DNA of 62,909 nucleotides from an uncultured Flavobacteriales bacterium. Lineage in GTDB: Bacteria > Bacteroidota > Bacteroidia > Flavobacteriales > BACL11. The notes beneath the pieces are model-generated. The model saw nothing but the letters and a program-made list of their open reading frames with translations. It ran no database searches and was not told the DNA's origin. Positions 52,047-60,401 of this stretch are shown here, one piece after another. Made by a program: the position numbers and the translations under genes. The stretch covers positions 1 through 62,909 of the forward strand of contig CAJWCP010000004.1 in the NCBI GenBank assembly GCA_913031595.1, given 5' to 3'. Positions within the stretch are counted from its first letter, which is position 1, and each line of letters opens with the position of its first letter.

Positions 52047-54977
52047 TTAATATCCAAACACGTCTTCTAAACTCAAATTGACTATTTCTCCATACTCTTG
52101 CAACACACTCAAATCTATATCTTCTTTAGATCCTAGAACTAAAATTGTTCTTGTTCCTTTAGAAATATAGGAATTATGAAACTCTCTTAGACTATTCATA
52201 TCAAAACGCTGCACCTGATTATATAATTGTTCTCTCATATCTGATTGAAGACCTAGCTTTTGATGTTTCTCATATTCAGTCAATATACGTGATTTTGTTA
52301 ATCTCTCTGTCCTAATTTTCTGTTCTATAGCTTCTTTTGCATTGTTCATATTAGATTCCGCTTCAGGCATTACATCTAATAACGCATTCATTCCAGCCAT
52401 AGCTTCAGATAATTTATCTGATTGAGTTCCTATATAACTCATTAAATAATGTGATTTCACGGTATCCTTTGGTAAAGTATAAGTACTATATACTGAATAT
52501 GCTAATGCTTTCGACTCTCTCATATCTTGAAAAACTATTGAGCTCATTCCTCCTCCAAAATATTCATTATGATATTTTATAATAGGTAGATTACTAGCAA
52601 TAAATTTTTGACCCTTAGAAAGAATCATAATTTCTGCCTGCTTCATATCATAATCAAGAAAATAAACTTTAGGCTTGTCCATTGACAACTCAACAAAAAC
52701 CTTCTTATTAGGAATATCTTTTAAATTTTCCTTATTCGTGTGCAGCTTATTCAAATCTCCTACAACTTTACTAATTTTATCAGGACCATAATAAGTTATC
52801 TTATGCTGATAAGATGTTAAATTATGTATTAAATCAAGTAGCTCATCTGAAGTAAGGCTATTAATTTCTTTATTAGAGAGAATATTTGTAAAAGATGATG
52901 ACTGGCCATATCTTGCATAATTTCCCATTGCTCTCCATAAGATAATCTGTTTATTTAATTTCGCATCTTCTCTAGATTTAATTTCATTTAATTTTAAATT
53001 TTCTAAAGCTTCTTCATCAGAAACTACTCCAGTTAGAATTTTCTCGAAAAGAGAAACAGACTCATCAAAATTATCTGACAACCCACTCAATGTAATTTCA
53101 ATCTTTTCCGAACTACAATTTACAGAGACATCACAACCTAATTTATAGAATTCTTCTTGTTTTTGAGAAGGAGACATGTTTTCAGTACCTAAAAACTTTA
53201 AATAATCAACAGCCAACTTTAATCTTTTATCATGATCTGTACCCATATCTAAGATATAGTTTAACTTGAAGATTTCGTTTTCCGTATTTTCTTTATACAA
53301 TAATTCAACTTCGCCAACATTTGATTTTTTAATATCTCTTGCAAAATCTAAGAATACAGGCTCAATATTTTGCGTTTCTTCTGCAAGCAATTGCTGTAAG
53401 AATTCTGATTGATCTTGTCTATTTACTGTGACTGGTGTAATCTCTGGCTTAGTAACCTTTCTAGTAGAATTATCTTCACCTAATCTCTTATACACTATAA
53501 CATAATTATCTTTATACTTCCTGTTTGCAAAATCTATAATATCTTCTTTACTTACTTTTTCTAATTCAGCCATTGTATTTTGATAATCATCCCATGAAAC
53601 TCCTAGAGTAAAAGCTGAAACAAATTCATTTGCTCTCCCACTATTACTTTCTAATTTCTTTATTTGCTGTAATTTTAGATCAGAAATAATTGCATCTGTT
53701 AACCAATCAGGAAAATTACCAGCCTTGACTTCATCAATTTGAGCTAATAACAAATCTTTTACTTCCTCTAATTTTTGGCCTTTTTTAGGACTACCATAAA
53801 AACCATGCATTGAATAATCTTCAAGTACATAAGGAAAGCACCCTCCTCCAATAATTTTTTGTGCCTGATTAAGATTTAAATCAATAAGTCCAGCAGCAGA
53901 ATTCGAAAGAATCATATCGACCATAGTTAACATAATAGATTCTTCTGTATTAGCTCCATCAAAACGAAAACCTATATATAATCTTTCTGCTTCAGGCCCA
54001 TATACTTCTTTAATTATTGGTTCATCTATTGGCTCTTCTTGAGCTGCATTAAATATAGGGTCTTCTTTTCTTTCAAACCCTCCCCAATATTTATCAATCA
54101 TACGTATAGTCTTATCAAAATCAAGATCTCCAGACAAACAAATTGCCATATTATTAGGGACATAGTATTTGTTAAAATATTTTCTAATCTCTGTTAATGA
54201 AGGATTCTTAAGATGTTCTATAGTTCCAATAGTAGTTTGCTGTCCATATTCATGAACAGGGAAAAGTCCATCAAGTAATGCCTCAAACATTTTTCTACCA
54301 TCATTATCTAAACCTCTATTCTTCTCTTCATATACTGTCTCTAATTCTGTATGAAATAATCTGAAAACAGGATAACGAAATCGCTCTGCTTCTAATTTTA
54401 ACCATTTTTCAAGCTGATTAGATGGGATATCATTAATATAAACTGTCTTTTCGTTAGAAGTATAAGCATTAGTCCCCTTTGCTCCCAAACCTGTGACCAT
54501 CTTATCATACTCATTAGCAATAGCATACTTAGCTGCTTCACCTGATATAGAATCAATTTGCTTCCATACTCGATCTCTATTTTTTACATCATCCATATCA
54601 ATAGTTCTATATTCTTCATAAAGAACTTCAATCCTATCTAGTAAAGGTTTTTCTAAATCATAATCTAATGTGCCGTAAATATCTGTCCCCTTAAATAGCA
54701 TATGTTCTAAATAATGAGCCAGTCCTGTAGCATCATTAGGGTCATGCTTGCTACCAGCGCGAACCGCAATATTTGTTTGTATTCTTGGCGCATCATCATA
54801 AGATGTCAAATATACTTTTAAGCCATTATCAAGAGTATATATTCTTGCATCTAATGGATCATTTTTTATAGCTTCATAATTATTCTCAATTGTATTCATT
54901 TGTTTTTTTGCATTAATTGTAAAAAAAGTTGCGGCGCAAACTATAAGCGCAAAAGTTACTATTTCTTCTATTTTCAT
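52047..54977 (-). CDS. M16 family metallopeptidase (insulinase-like, two-domain)
   Basis: A 976-residue zinc protease. The inverted zinc motif is His88-x-x-Glu91-His92 in HYLEHMLFKGTD, with a downstream Glu ligand in ELETVYEEKNRG. The N-terminal active half (about residues 45-500) and an inactive C-terminal half (about 540-970) make a full double clamshell. A signal anchor or peptide is at residues 1-23. It probably degrades peptides in the periplasm or outer membrane. It lies between dnaX (15 bases) and icd (18 bases), likely one transcript. Confidence 0.92.
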   Translation of the reverse strand: MKIEEIVTFALIVCAATFFTINAKKQMNTIENNYEAIKNDPLDARIYTLDNGLKVYLTSYDDAPRIQTNIAVRAGSKHDPNDATGLAHYLEHMLFKGTDIYGTLDYDLEKPLLDRIEVLYEEYRTIDMDDVKNRDRVWKQIDSISGEAAKYAIANEYDKMVTGLGAKGTNAYTSNEKTVYINDIPSNQLEKWLKLEAERFRYPVFRLFHTELETVYEEKNRGLDNDGRKMFEALLDGLFPVHEYGQQTTIGTIEHLKNPSLTEIRKYFNKYYVPNNMAICLSGDLDFDKTIRMIDKYWGGFERKEDPIFNAAQEEPIDEPIIKEVYGPEAERLYIGFRFDGANTEESIMLTMVDMILSNSAAGLIDLNLNQAQKIIGGGCFPYVLEDYSMHGFYGSPKKGQKLEEVKDLLLAQIDEVKAGNFPDWLTDAIISDLKLQQIKKLESNSGRANEFVSAFTLGVSWDDYQNTMAELEKVSKEDIIDFANRKYKDNYVIVYKRLGEDNSTRKVTKPEITPVTVNRQDQSEFLQQLLAEETQNIEPVFLDFARDIKKSNVGEVELLYKENTENEIFKLNYILDMGTDHDKRLKLAVDYLKFLGTENMSPSQKQEEFYKLGCDVSVNCSSEKIEITLSGLSDNFDESVSLFEKILTGVVSDEEALENLKLNEIKSREDAKLNKQIILWRAMGNYARYGQSSSFTNILSNKEINSLTSDELLDLIHNLTSYQHKITYYGPDKISKVVGDLNKLHTNKENLKDIPNKKVFVELSMDKPKVYFLDYDMKQAEIMILSKGQKFIASNLPIIKYHNEYFGGGMSSIVFQDMRESKALAYSVYSTYTLPKDTVKSHYLMSYIGTQSDKLSEAMAGMNALLDVMPEAESNMNNAKEAIEQKIRTERLTKSRILTEYEKHQKLGLQSDMREQLYNQVQRFDMNSLREFHNSYISKGTRTILVLGSKEDIDLSVLQEYGEIVNLSLEDVFGY

Positions 54978-54992
54978 AATATAATATTTTAA

Positions 54993-56693
54993 TTAATAAT
55001 CTGGATCAAGACCTAACTCTATTCTTAACCTCTGTAAATGATGATTATCTTTCAACATCTTATTAAACTTATCTCTATTAGTATATAACATGTCTTTTTT
55101 AACATCCTTAGTTATACGTTTTATAATAGTAATATAATCGTTTTGTAAGTTTTCTCTTAAAAAGTTGAGAACTGTATATTCTTCTTCTTCAAGAATTTCA
55201 ACTTGCGAACTATTAATTAAGGTAATATCAATAACAAAATCTTGTTTTAACTCTGGTTCATTAGCACCTAAAGCAATTGCAAGATTAGATTTCCCTTTAT
55301 TTCTAATTTCATTAATAAGATCAGACCATACTACAACCAATTCCTCTTCAGAAAACTCTCTTTTTCTCTTTTTTGTAATCTTAATATTTTCTTCGCTAAG
55401 ATCCTTATTAGCTTGTAAAAAATTAGAAATAGATATCGTCTTGGATTTCATCTCAGGACTCTTCTCATTTAATATAGCGCTAACGCTCATTCCTTTATCT
55501 AATGATGCTTCGTTCTTAACGCTCATTCCTTTATCTAATGACACTTCGTTCTTTATTAACATATTATTCAAACTAATCTTTTCGTTTTCTAATTTCTCTG
55601 ACGCTATAAACTTTTTAGACTTTTTTTTTTCAACCGAAAAATGTCCTATTGAAGAGATCTGTATTAAACATAACTCAACTAACAATCTTTTATTATTTGC
55701 GTTTTTATATTGAATATCACACTCATTACACATAGAAAGTGCTTCTATCAAAAAGTTAATATCACATAAAGAAGACTGCTCTAAATATCTTTCTTTTAAT
55801 AGATCACTTTTCTCTAATAATTTAAGAGTTTCCTTATTTTTTACAACTAATAAATCTCTTAGGTGTTTTGCAAGTCCGTTAATAAACTCCTGTCCATCAA
55901 AACCATTAACTAATATTTGATTAAAAACATCTAAAATAACACTAATCTCATTATTTAACAATGATTCAGTAATATTAAAATAATACTCATAATCTAGAAT
56001 ATTCAAATGCTCTATAACTTTTTCATAAGTTAGGTTGTCTGAAGAAAAACTAACTAAACGATCAAATAATGAAAGTGCATCTCTCATAGCCCCATCAGAC
56101 TTTTGAGCAATTAAATTAAGTGCTTCAGGTTCAAACTTAATATTCTCTTTACTTGCAACAAATGACAAATGATTTGAAATATCAGAAACAGTTACCCTTT
56201 TAAAATCAAAAATTTGACATCTAGAAAGAATAGTAGGTATAATCTTATGCTTCTCTGTAGTAGCCAAAATAAACTTAGCATGTTTTGGAGGCTCTTCCAA
56301 TGTTTTTAAAAACGCATTAAATGCGGATTGAGAAAGCATGTGTACTTCATCAATTATATAAACCTTATATTTACCTGTTTGGGGTGGCACTCTCACCTGA
56401 TCTGTTAAGTTTCTTATATCATCAACAGAATTATTAGACGCAGCATCTAACTCAAAAATATTAAATGAAAAATCATCTATCTCACTATCATTATTAAACT
56501 GATTGATTTCCTTTGCAAAAATTCTAGCACATGTAGTTTTACCAACACCTCTAGGGCCACAAAATAAAAAAGACTGAGCTAATTGATTAGATTCTATTGC
56601 ATTCTGTAGTGTTAAAGTAATTGAATTTTGACCAACTACAGCATCAAAACTCGTCGGCCTATACTTTCTAGCAGAAACAATAAAATCATTCAT
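54993..56693 (-). CDS. dnaX: DNA polymerase III subunit gamma/tau
   Basis: A 566-residue clamp-loader ATPase. Walker A is GPRGVGKT (residues 46-53), Walker B/DExx is VYIIDEVHMLS, sensor ATTEKHKIIPTILSRCQ follows, then the clamp-loader collar. The four zinc-binding cysteines normally found after Walker A are missing here; the region reads ARIFAKEINQFNNDSEID. The C-terminal tau-type portion contains a tandem 12-residue repeat at residues 381-404. A frameshift gamma product cannot be judged. The gene has its own -7 box at 56721-56728 and heads dnaX-M16-icd-lipoprotein. Confidence 0.95.
   Translation of the reverse strand: MNDFIVSARKYRPTSFDAVVGQNSITLTLQNAIESNQLAQSFLFCGPRGVGKTTCARIFAKEINQFNNDSEIDDFSFNIFELDAASNNSVDDIRNLTDQVRVPPQTGKYKVYIIDEVHMLSQSAFNAFLKTLEEPPKHAKFILATTEKHKIIPTILSRCQIFDFKRVTVSDISNHLSFVASKENIKFEPEALNLIAQKSDGAMRDALSLFDRLVSFSSDNLTYEKVIEHLNILDYEYYFNITESLLNNEISVILDVFNQILVNGFDGQEFINGLAKHLRDLLVVKNKETLKLLEKSDLLKERYLEQSSLCDINFLIEALSMCNECDIQYKNANNKRLLVELCLIQISSIGHFSVEKKKSKKFIASEKLENEKISLNNMLIKNEVSLDKGMSVKNEASLDKGMSVSAILNEKSPEMKSKTISISNFLQANKDLSEENIKITKKRKREFSEEELVVVWSDLINEIRNKGKSNLAIALGANEPELKQDFVIDITLINSSQVEILEEEEYTVLNFLRENLQNDYITIIKRITKDVKKDMLYTNRDKFNKMLKDNHHLQRLRIELGLDPDY
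55482..55553 (-). repeat. In-frame 36-bp tandem duplication in dnaX
   Basis: Copies at 55482-55517 and 55518-55553 differ at only two bases. They encode KNEASLDKGMSV and KNEVSLDKGMSV, in frame, in the linker between the clamp-loader and tau-type parts (residues 381-404). Near identity indicates a recent duplication. Confidence 0.95.
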
Positions 56694-56720
56694 TAATAAA
56701 CAAAATTAAAAATAGAAGCA

Positions 56721-56728
56721 CAAAGCTA
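56721..56728 (-). promoter_or_regulatory. Candidate -7 element of dnaX
   Basis: Minus-strand TAGCTTTG is a full TAnnTTTG match, about 28 bases before the dnaX ATG. No TTTG stands at the ideal distance. It lies in the 158-base divergent gap with the rpsF promoter. Confidence 0.5.
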
Positions 56729-56782
56729 ACATTTCTTATAAAATAAAAGCTAAATATTTTTCAAATTAAAAAAACAATTGTA

Positions 56783-56815
56783 TTTGCAATTTATAGAATG
56801 TTTTTACTAAATTTG
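56783..56815 (+). promoter_or_regulatory. Bacteroidota-type promoter of rpsF-rpsR-rplI
   Basis: TTTG (56783-56786), 21 bases, then TAAATTTG (56808-56815): a strong -33/-7 match. The start site is predicted near 56821, giving a leader of about 30 bases without a Shine-Dalgarno sequence. Confidence 0.8.
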
Positions 56816-56851
56816 CCGGCCAAATAAATTATTAACCATAAAAGATAAACG

Positions 56852-57193
56852 ATGAATACTTACGAAACTGTTTTCATTCTAAATCCCGTTTTATCTGATG
56901 ACCAGGTAAAGGAAACAGTACAAAAATTTACTAGCTTTATTAAAAAAAATAAAGGAGAAATAACGCATGAAGAAAGCTGGGGATTAAAAAAACTAAAGTA
57001 TGTGATCCAAAAGAAAAAAACAGGCTTTTACTATTTAATGGAATTTAAAGCTGCAGGAAATATAATTACTGATTTTGAGGTAGAATTAAAAAGAGATGAG
57101 CGAATTATAAGATGGCAAACAGTTAAACTAGACAAATTTGCACTAGAATATGCTGAAAAAAGAAAAAAGAAATTAACGAAAAAAACAGATTAA
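56852..57193 (+). CDS. rpsF: 30S ribosomal protein bS6
   Basis: A 113-residue protein with the bS6 start [20 protein letters not shown] and the signature [20 protein letters not shown]. The Lys-rich tail is typical. It forms part of the 30S platform with bS18 and bS21; in F. johnsoniae these three sequester the anti-Shine-Dalgarno. The leader (CATAAAAGATAAACG before ATG) has no Shine-Dalgarno. rpsR follows after 2 bases. Confidence 0.97.
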   Translation: MNTYETVFILNPVLSDDQVKETVQKFTSFIKKNKGEITHEESWGLKKLKYVIQKKKTGFYYLMEFKAAGNIITDFEVELKRDERIIRWQTVKLDKFALEYAEKRKKKLTKKTD

Positions 57194-57195
57194 TT

Positions 57196-57462
57196 ATGGC
57201 TGATAATGAAGTAAAATATTTATCTCCTGTAGATATTGAATTAAGAAGTAATAATAAATATTGTCGTTTTAAAAAATTAGGCATTAAGTATATTGATTAT
57301 AAAGATCCAGATTTTTTAATGCGTTTTTTAAATGAACAAGGAAAAATATTACCAAGAAGAATTACTGGCAACTCACTAAAATTTCAAAGAAGATTAGCTG
57401 TGGCAGTAAAAAGAGCAAGACAAATTGCACTTCTTCCTTACGTTGGTGATAATTTAAAATAA
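57196..57462 (+). CDS. rpsR: 30S ribosomal protein bS18
   Basis: An 88-residue basic protein with the bS18 core: [20 protein letters not shown], then [20 protein letters not shown] and [10 protein letters not shown]. It pairs with bS6 on the 30S platform. Some Bacteroidota carry a strong Shine-Dalgarno before rpsR; here the upstream sequence is AAACAGATTAATT and has none. It lies two bases after rpsF and 18 before rplI. Confidence 0.97.
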   Translation: MADNEVKYLSPVDIELRSNNKYCRFKKLGIKYIDYKDPDFLMRFLNEQGKILPRRITGNSLKFQRRLAVAVKRARQIALLPYVGDNLK

Positions 57463-57480
57463 TCTTTAATTAAGAATATT

Positions 57481-57924
57481 ATGGATGTTATATTAAAAGA
57501 GGATGTTGAGAAATTAGGGTTTAAGAATGAAATCGTATCTGTTAAAAACGGATTCGGAAGAAATTATTTAATCCCAAAAGGGCTAGCTATTTTAGCAACA
57601 GAATCTTCTATTAAAGTTTTAGAGGAAAATTTAAGACAACAAGAGAATAAAGAAGCTTCTGAAATTGAAGAAGCTAACAAAATAAAAGAAGATCTAGAAA
57701 AAATAGATGTGGTAATAAAAGCTAAAGTAGCAGAAGGAGGAAGCAAATTATTTGGATCAATAAAAACAAATCAATTTGTTGAAGCGCTAGATAAATTAGG
57801 ACATAATATTAATTCAAAATTTGTTAAACTAACATCTATTAAAGAATTAGGTGAATATGAAGCAGAAGTTAGGCTACATAGAAAAGTTAGCACCTCTGTA
57901 AAATTTAAAGTAGTAGCAGAATAA
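57481..57924 (+). CDS. rplI: 50S ribosomal protein bL9
   Basis: A 147-residue protein with the bL9 N-domain MDVILKEDVEKLGFKNEIVS followed by VKNGFGRNYLIPKGLA. A long connecting helix (about residues 42-75) and a C-terminal domain with KLFGSIKTNQFVEAL follow. It is the last gene of rpsF-rpsR-rplI, directly before a strong terminator. Confidence 0.97.
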   Translation: MDVILKEDVEKLGFKNEIVSVKNGFGRNYLIPKGLAILATESSIKVLEENLRQQENKEASEIEEANKIKEDLEKIDVVIKAKVAEGGSKLFGSIKTNQFVEALDKLGHNINSKFVKLTSIKELGEYEAEVRLHRKVSTSVKFKVVAE

Positions 57925-57942
57925 AATAAAGAATAAAATAAA

Positions 57943-57981
57943 TATAAAAGCCAAGCCATAGCGCTTGGCTTTTATATTTTT
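57943..57981 (+). terminator. Strong terminator after rplI
   Basis: A perfect 14-bp inverted repeat (57943-57956 and 57963-57976, core AAAAGCCAAGC/GCTTGGCTTTT) with a six-base loop CATAGC is followed by TTTTT. The stem is symmetric, with A residues on its 5' side, and could act in both directions, although only plus-strand genes flank it. Confidence 0.93.
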
Positions 57982-58017
57982 ACATGAAATAAGAGCTAAT
58001 AATATAGTGCAAATCAT

Positions 58018-58025
58018 TACCTTTG
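58018..58025 (+). promoter_or_regulatory. Candidate -7 element of aconitase
   Basis: TACCTTTG is a full TAnnTTTG match, about 31 bases before the aconitase ATG and 37 bases after the rplI terminator. No clear -33 TTTG is seen. Confidence 0.6.
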
Positions 58026-58056
58026 CATACCAAAATTCAAACCAAAAAAACATACA

Positions 58057-60327
58057 ATGGCCTTTGACTTTAAAATGATTAAAAATGTTTATGAGAAGTA
58101 TCCTAGATCGGTAGAAATAGCTAGAAAAATTACTCAAAAACCTCTTACTTTATCAGAAAAAGTTCTTTATACTCATCTGTGTAACACAGATATAAAATCA
58201 GCTTTTACAAGAGGAAAAGACTATGTAGACTTTGCTCCAGACAGAGTAGCTATGCAAGATGCAACAGCACAAATGGCGTTATTACAATTTATGCAAGCAG
58301 GAAAGAAAAAAGTTGCGGTCCCTTCTACAGCTCATGCGGACCATTTAATTCTTGCTAAACAAGGCGCAGATAAAGATCTACAAAATAGTCTAAATACCAA
58401 TAATGAGGTGTTTAATTTTTTAAGTTCCGTTTGTAATAAATATGGTATTGGATTCTGGAAACCTGGAGCTGGAATAATCCACCAAGTAATATTAGAAAAC
58501 TATGCTTTTCCTGGAGGGATGATGATAGGTACAGATTCTCATACTGTAAACGCAGGAGGATTAGGAATGATTGCTATTGGAGTTGGTGGTGCTGATGCTG
58601 TAGATGTAATGGCAGGAATGCCTTGGGAACTTAAATTTCCAAAATTAATTGGTATTAAACTAACTGGTAAATTAAATGGTTGGACTTCTCCTAAAGATGT
58701 AATATTAAAAGTTGCAGGAATACTAACTGTTAAAGGAGGTACTGGATGTATAGTAGAATATTTCGGAGAAGGAGCAAAATCACTTTCCGCTACAGGAAAA
58801 GGAACTATTTGTAATATGGGAGCTGAAATTGGCGCAACAACATCTACTTTTGGTTATGATGAAAGCATGGAGAGATACTTACGAGCTACTGGAAGAGAAG
58901 ATGTAGCAGATGCCGCTAATAATATAAAAGACCACCTAACAGGTGATAAAGAAGTCTATGATAATCCTGAGAAATATTTTGATCAAGTAATAGAAATTGA
59001 TCTTTCTAAATTAACACCACATCTAAATGGTCCATTTACACCTGACTTAGCAACACCAATTAGTGAAATGCGAGAAAAAGCAAGGCAAAATGAATGGCCA
59101 TTAGAAATTGAATGGGCATTAATAGGATCATGTACAAATTCCTCTTACGAAGATCTAACAAGGGCCGCATCTATAATTGAAGATGCTATAAACAAAAACC
59201 TAAAAACAAAATCATTTTTAGGTATTAATCCTGGATCAGAACAAGTAAGATTTACCGCTGAAAGAGATGGATTGCTAAATATATTTAAGCAAGCAAAGAA
59301 AACCAAAATATTTACCAATGCATGCGGACCTTGTATTGGACAATGGGATCGTGAAGGAGCAAAAGATCAAAAAAAGAACTCAATAGTACATTCATTTAAT
59401 AGAAATTTTGCAAAACGAGCTGATGGCAACCCTAATACGCATGCATTTGTCGCTTCTCCAGAAATGGTAGCAGCAATTGCTATTGCAGGAAGATTAGATT
59501 TCAATCCTATAACAGACCTATTAACTAATGAAGCTGGTGAACAAGTAAAATTAAAAGAACCGAAAGGCATGGAATTACCTGAAAAAGGTTTTGATGTTGA
59601 AGACAATGGATATCAGCCTCCTGCAAAAGATGGAACAGATATTAAGATAAAAATAAATCCTGATTCAAATAGATTACAGTTATTAGAACCTTTTCCAGCC
59701 TGGGATAAAAAAAATATTATAGGAGCAAAATTACTTATAAAAGCAAGTGGAAAATGCACAACAGATCATATTTCTATGGCAGGCCCATGGTTGAAATACA
59801 GAGGACATCTTGATAATATTTCTAACAATTGTTTAATCGGAGCAGTAAATGCTTTTAATGGACAAACAAATTCTATAATTAATCAAATTGATGGTGTAAC
59901 TGGTGAAGTTCCAGATATTGCTAGAGAATACAAATCATATAACATTCCTACTATTGTGGTAGGTGATCATAATTATGGAGAAGGCTCTTCTAGAGAACAT
60001 GCTGCAATGGAACCTAGACATCTTGGTGTAAGAGCTGTTATTGTAAAGTCTTTTGCAAGAATCCATGAAACTAACTTAAAAAAACAAGGAATGTTAGCTC
60101 TAACATTTACAAAAGAATCAGACTATGATTTAATACAAGAAGATGATACATTTAATTTTATAGACTTAGAATCGTTCCAAGAAAATAAGCAAATAACACT
60201 AGAAATAATACATAAAGACTCTACAAAAGATCAAATTACATTAAACCATACTTATAATAAAACTCAAATTGAATGGTTTAAGGCTGGCTCTGCCCTTAAT
60301 TTAATTAAACAAGAAAATAATAATTAA
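58057..60327 (+). CDS. Aconitate hydratase (mitochondrial type)
   Basis: A 756-residue [4Fe-4S] enzyme converting citrate to isocitrate. The cluster cysteines are Cys359 (GSCTNSS), Cys423 and Cys426 ([10 protein letters not shown]). Active-site motifs [16 protein letters not shown] (about 156-171), [12 protein letters not shown] and the swivel-domain [20 protein letters not shown] are intact. Length and motifs match the mitochondrial-like aconitase common in Bacteroidota, not E. coli AcnB. It is monocistronic, with its own -7 box and a downstream hairpin. Icd and mdh of the same cycle are also in this window. Confidence 0.95.
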   Translation: MAFDFKMIKNVYEKYPRSVEIARKITQKPLTLSEKVLYTHLCNTDIKSAFTRGKDYVDFAPDRVAMQDATAQMALLQFMQAGKKKVAVPSTAHADHLILAKQGADKDLQNSLNTNNEVFNFLSSVCNKYGIGFWKPGAGIIHQVILENYAFPGGMMIGTDSHTVNAGGLGMIAIGVGGADAVDVMAGMPWELKFPKLIGIKLTGKLNGWTSPKDVILKVAGILTVKGGTGCIVEYFGEGAKSLSATGKGTICNMGAEIGATTSTFGYDESMERYLRATGREDVADAANNIKDHLTGDKEVYDNPEKYFDQVIEIDLSKLTPHLNGPFTPDLATPISEMREKARQNEWPLEIEWALIGSCTNSSYEDLTRAASIIEDAINKNLKTKSFLGINPGSEQVRFTAERDGLLNIFKQAKKTKIFTNACGPCIGQWDREGAKDQKKNSIVHSFNRNFAKRADGNPNTHAFVASPEMVAAIAIAGRLDFNPITDLLTNEAGEQVKLKEPKGMELPEKGFDVEDNGYQPPAKDGTDIKIKINPDSNRLQLLEPFPAWDKKNIIGAKLLIKASGKCTTDHISMAGPWLKYRGHLDNISNNCLIGAVNAFNGQTNSIINQIDGVTGEVPDIAREYKSYNIPTIVVGDHNYGEGSSREHAAMEPRHLGVRAVIVKSFARIHETNLKKQGMLALTFTKESDYDLIQEDDTFNFIDLESFQENKQITLEIIHKDSTKDQITLNHTYNKTQIEWFKAGSALNLIKQENNN

Positions 60328-60355
60328 ATAATATTGGTTGAATAAGAGTAAATTA

Positions 60356-60385
60356 TCTTAATAAGAATAGTCTTATTAAGATTTT
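60356..60385 (+). terminator. Perfect inverted repeat after aconitase
   Basis: TCTTAATAAGA (60356-60366) and TCTTATTAAGA (60371-60381) form a perfect 11-bp inverted repeat with loop ATAG, followed by TTTT. It lies 29 bases after the aconitase stop and ends one base before the -7 box of the next gene, so it may terminate aconitase transcription and also influence the following promoter. Confidence 0.65.
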
Positions 60386-60386
60386 G

Positions 60387-60394
60387 TAATTTTG
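60387..60394 (+). promoter_or_regulatory. Candidate -7 element of the T9SS type B gene
   Basis: TAATTTTG is a full TAnnTTTG match, 7 bases before the ATG at 60402. It follows directly on the inverted repeat 60356-60381. The position where -33 would fall lies inside the left arm, and no TTTG is there. Confidence 0.5.
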
Positions 60395-60401
60395 CACACT
60401 T

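Noticed and set aside
55165-55713. A 182-codon plus-strand open frame opposite dnaX
   Set aside because: It lies wholly within the well-supported dnaX gene, is rich in Ser/Leu/Phe as expected for the complement of Lys/Glu-rich coding sequence, and has no recognisable domain.
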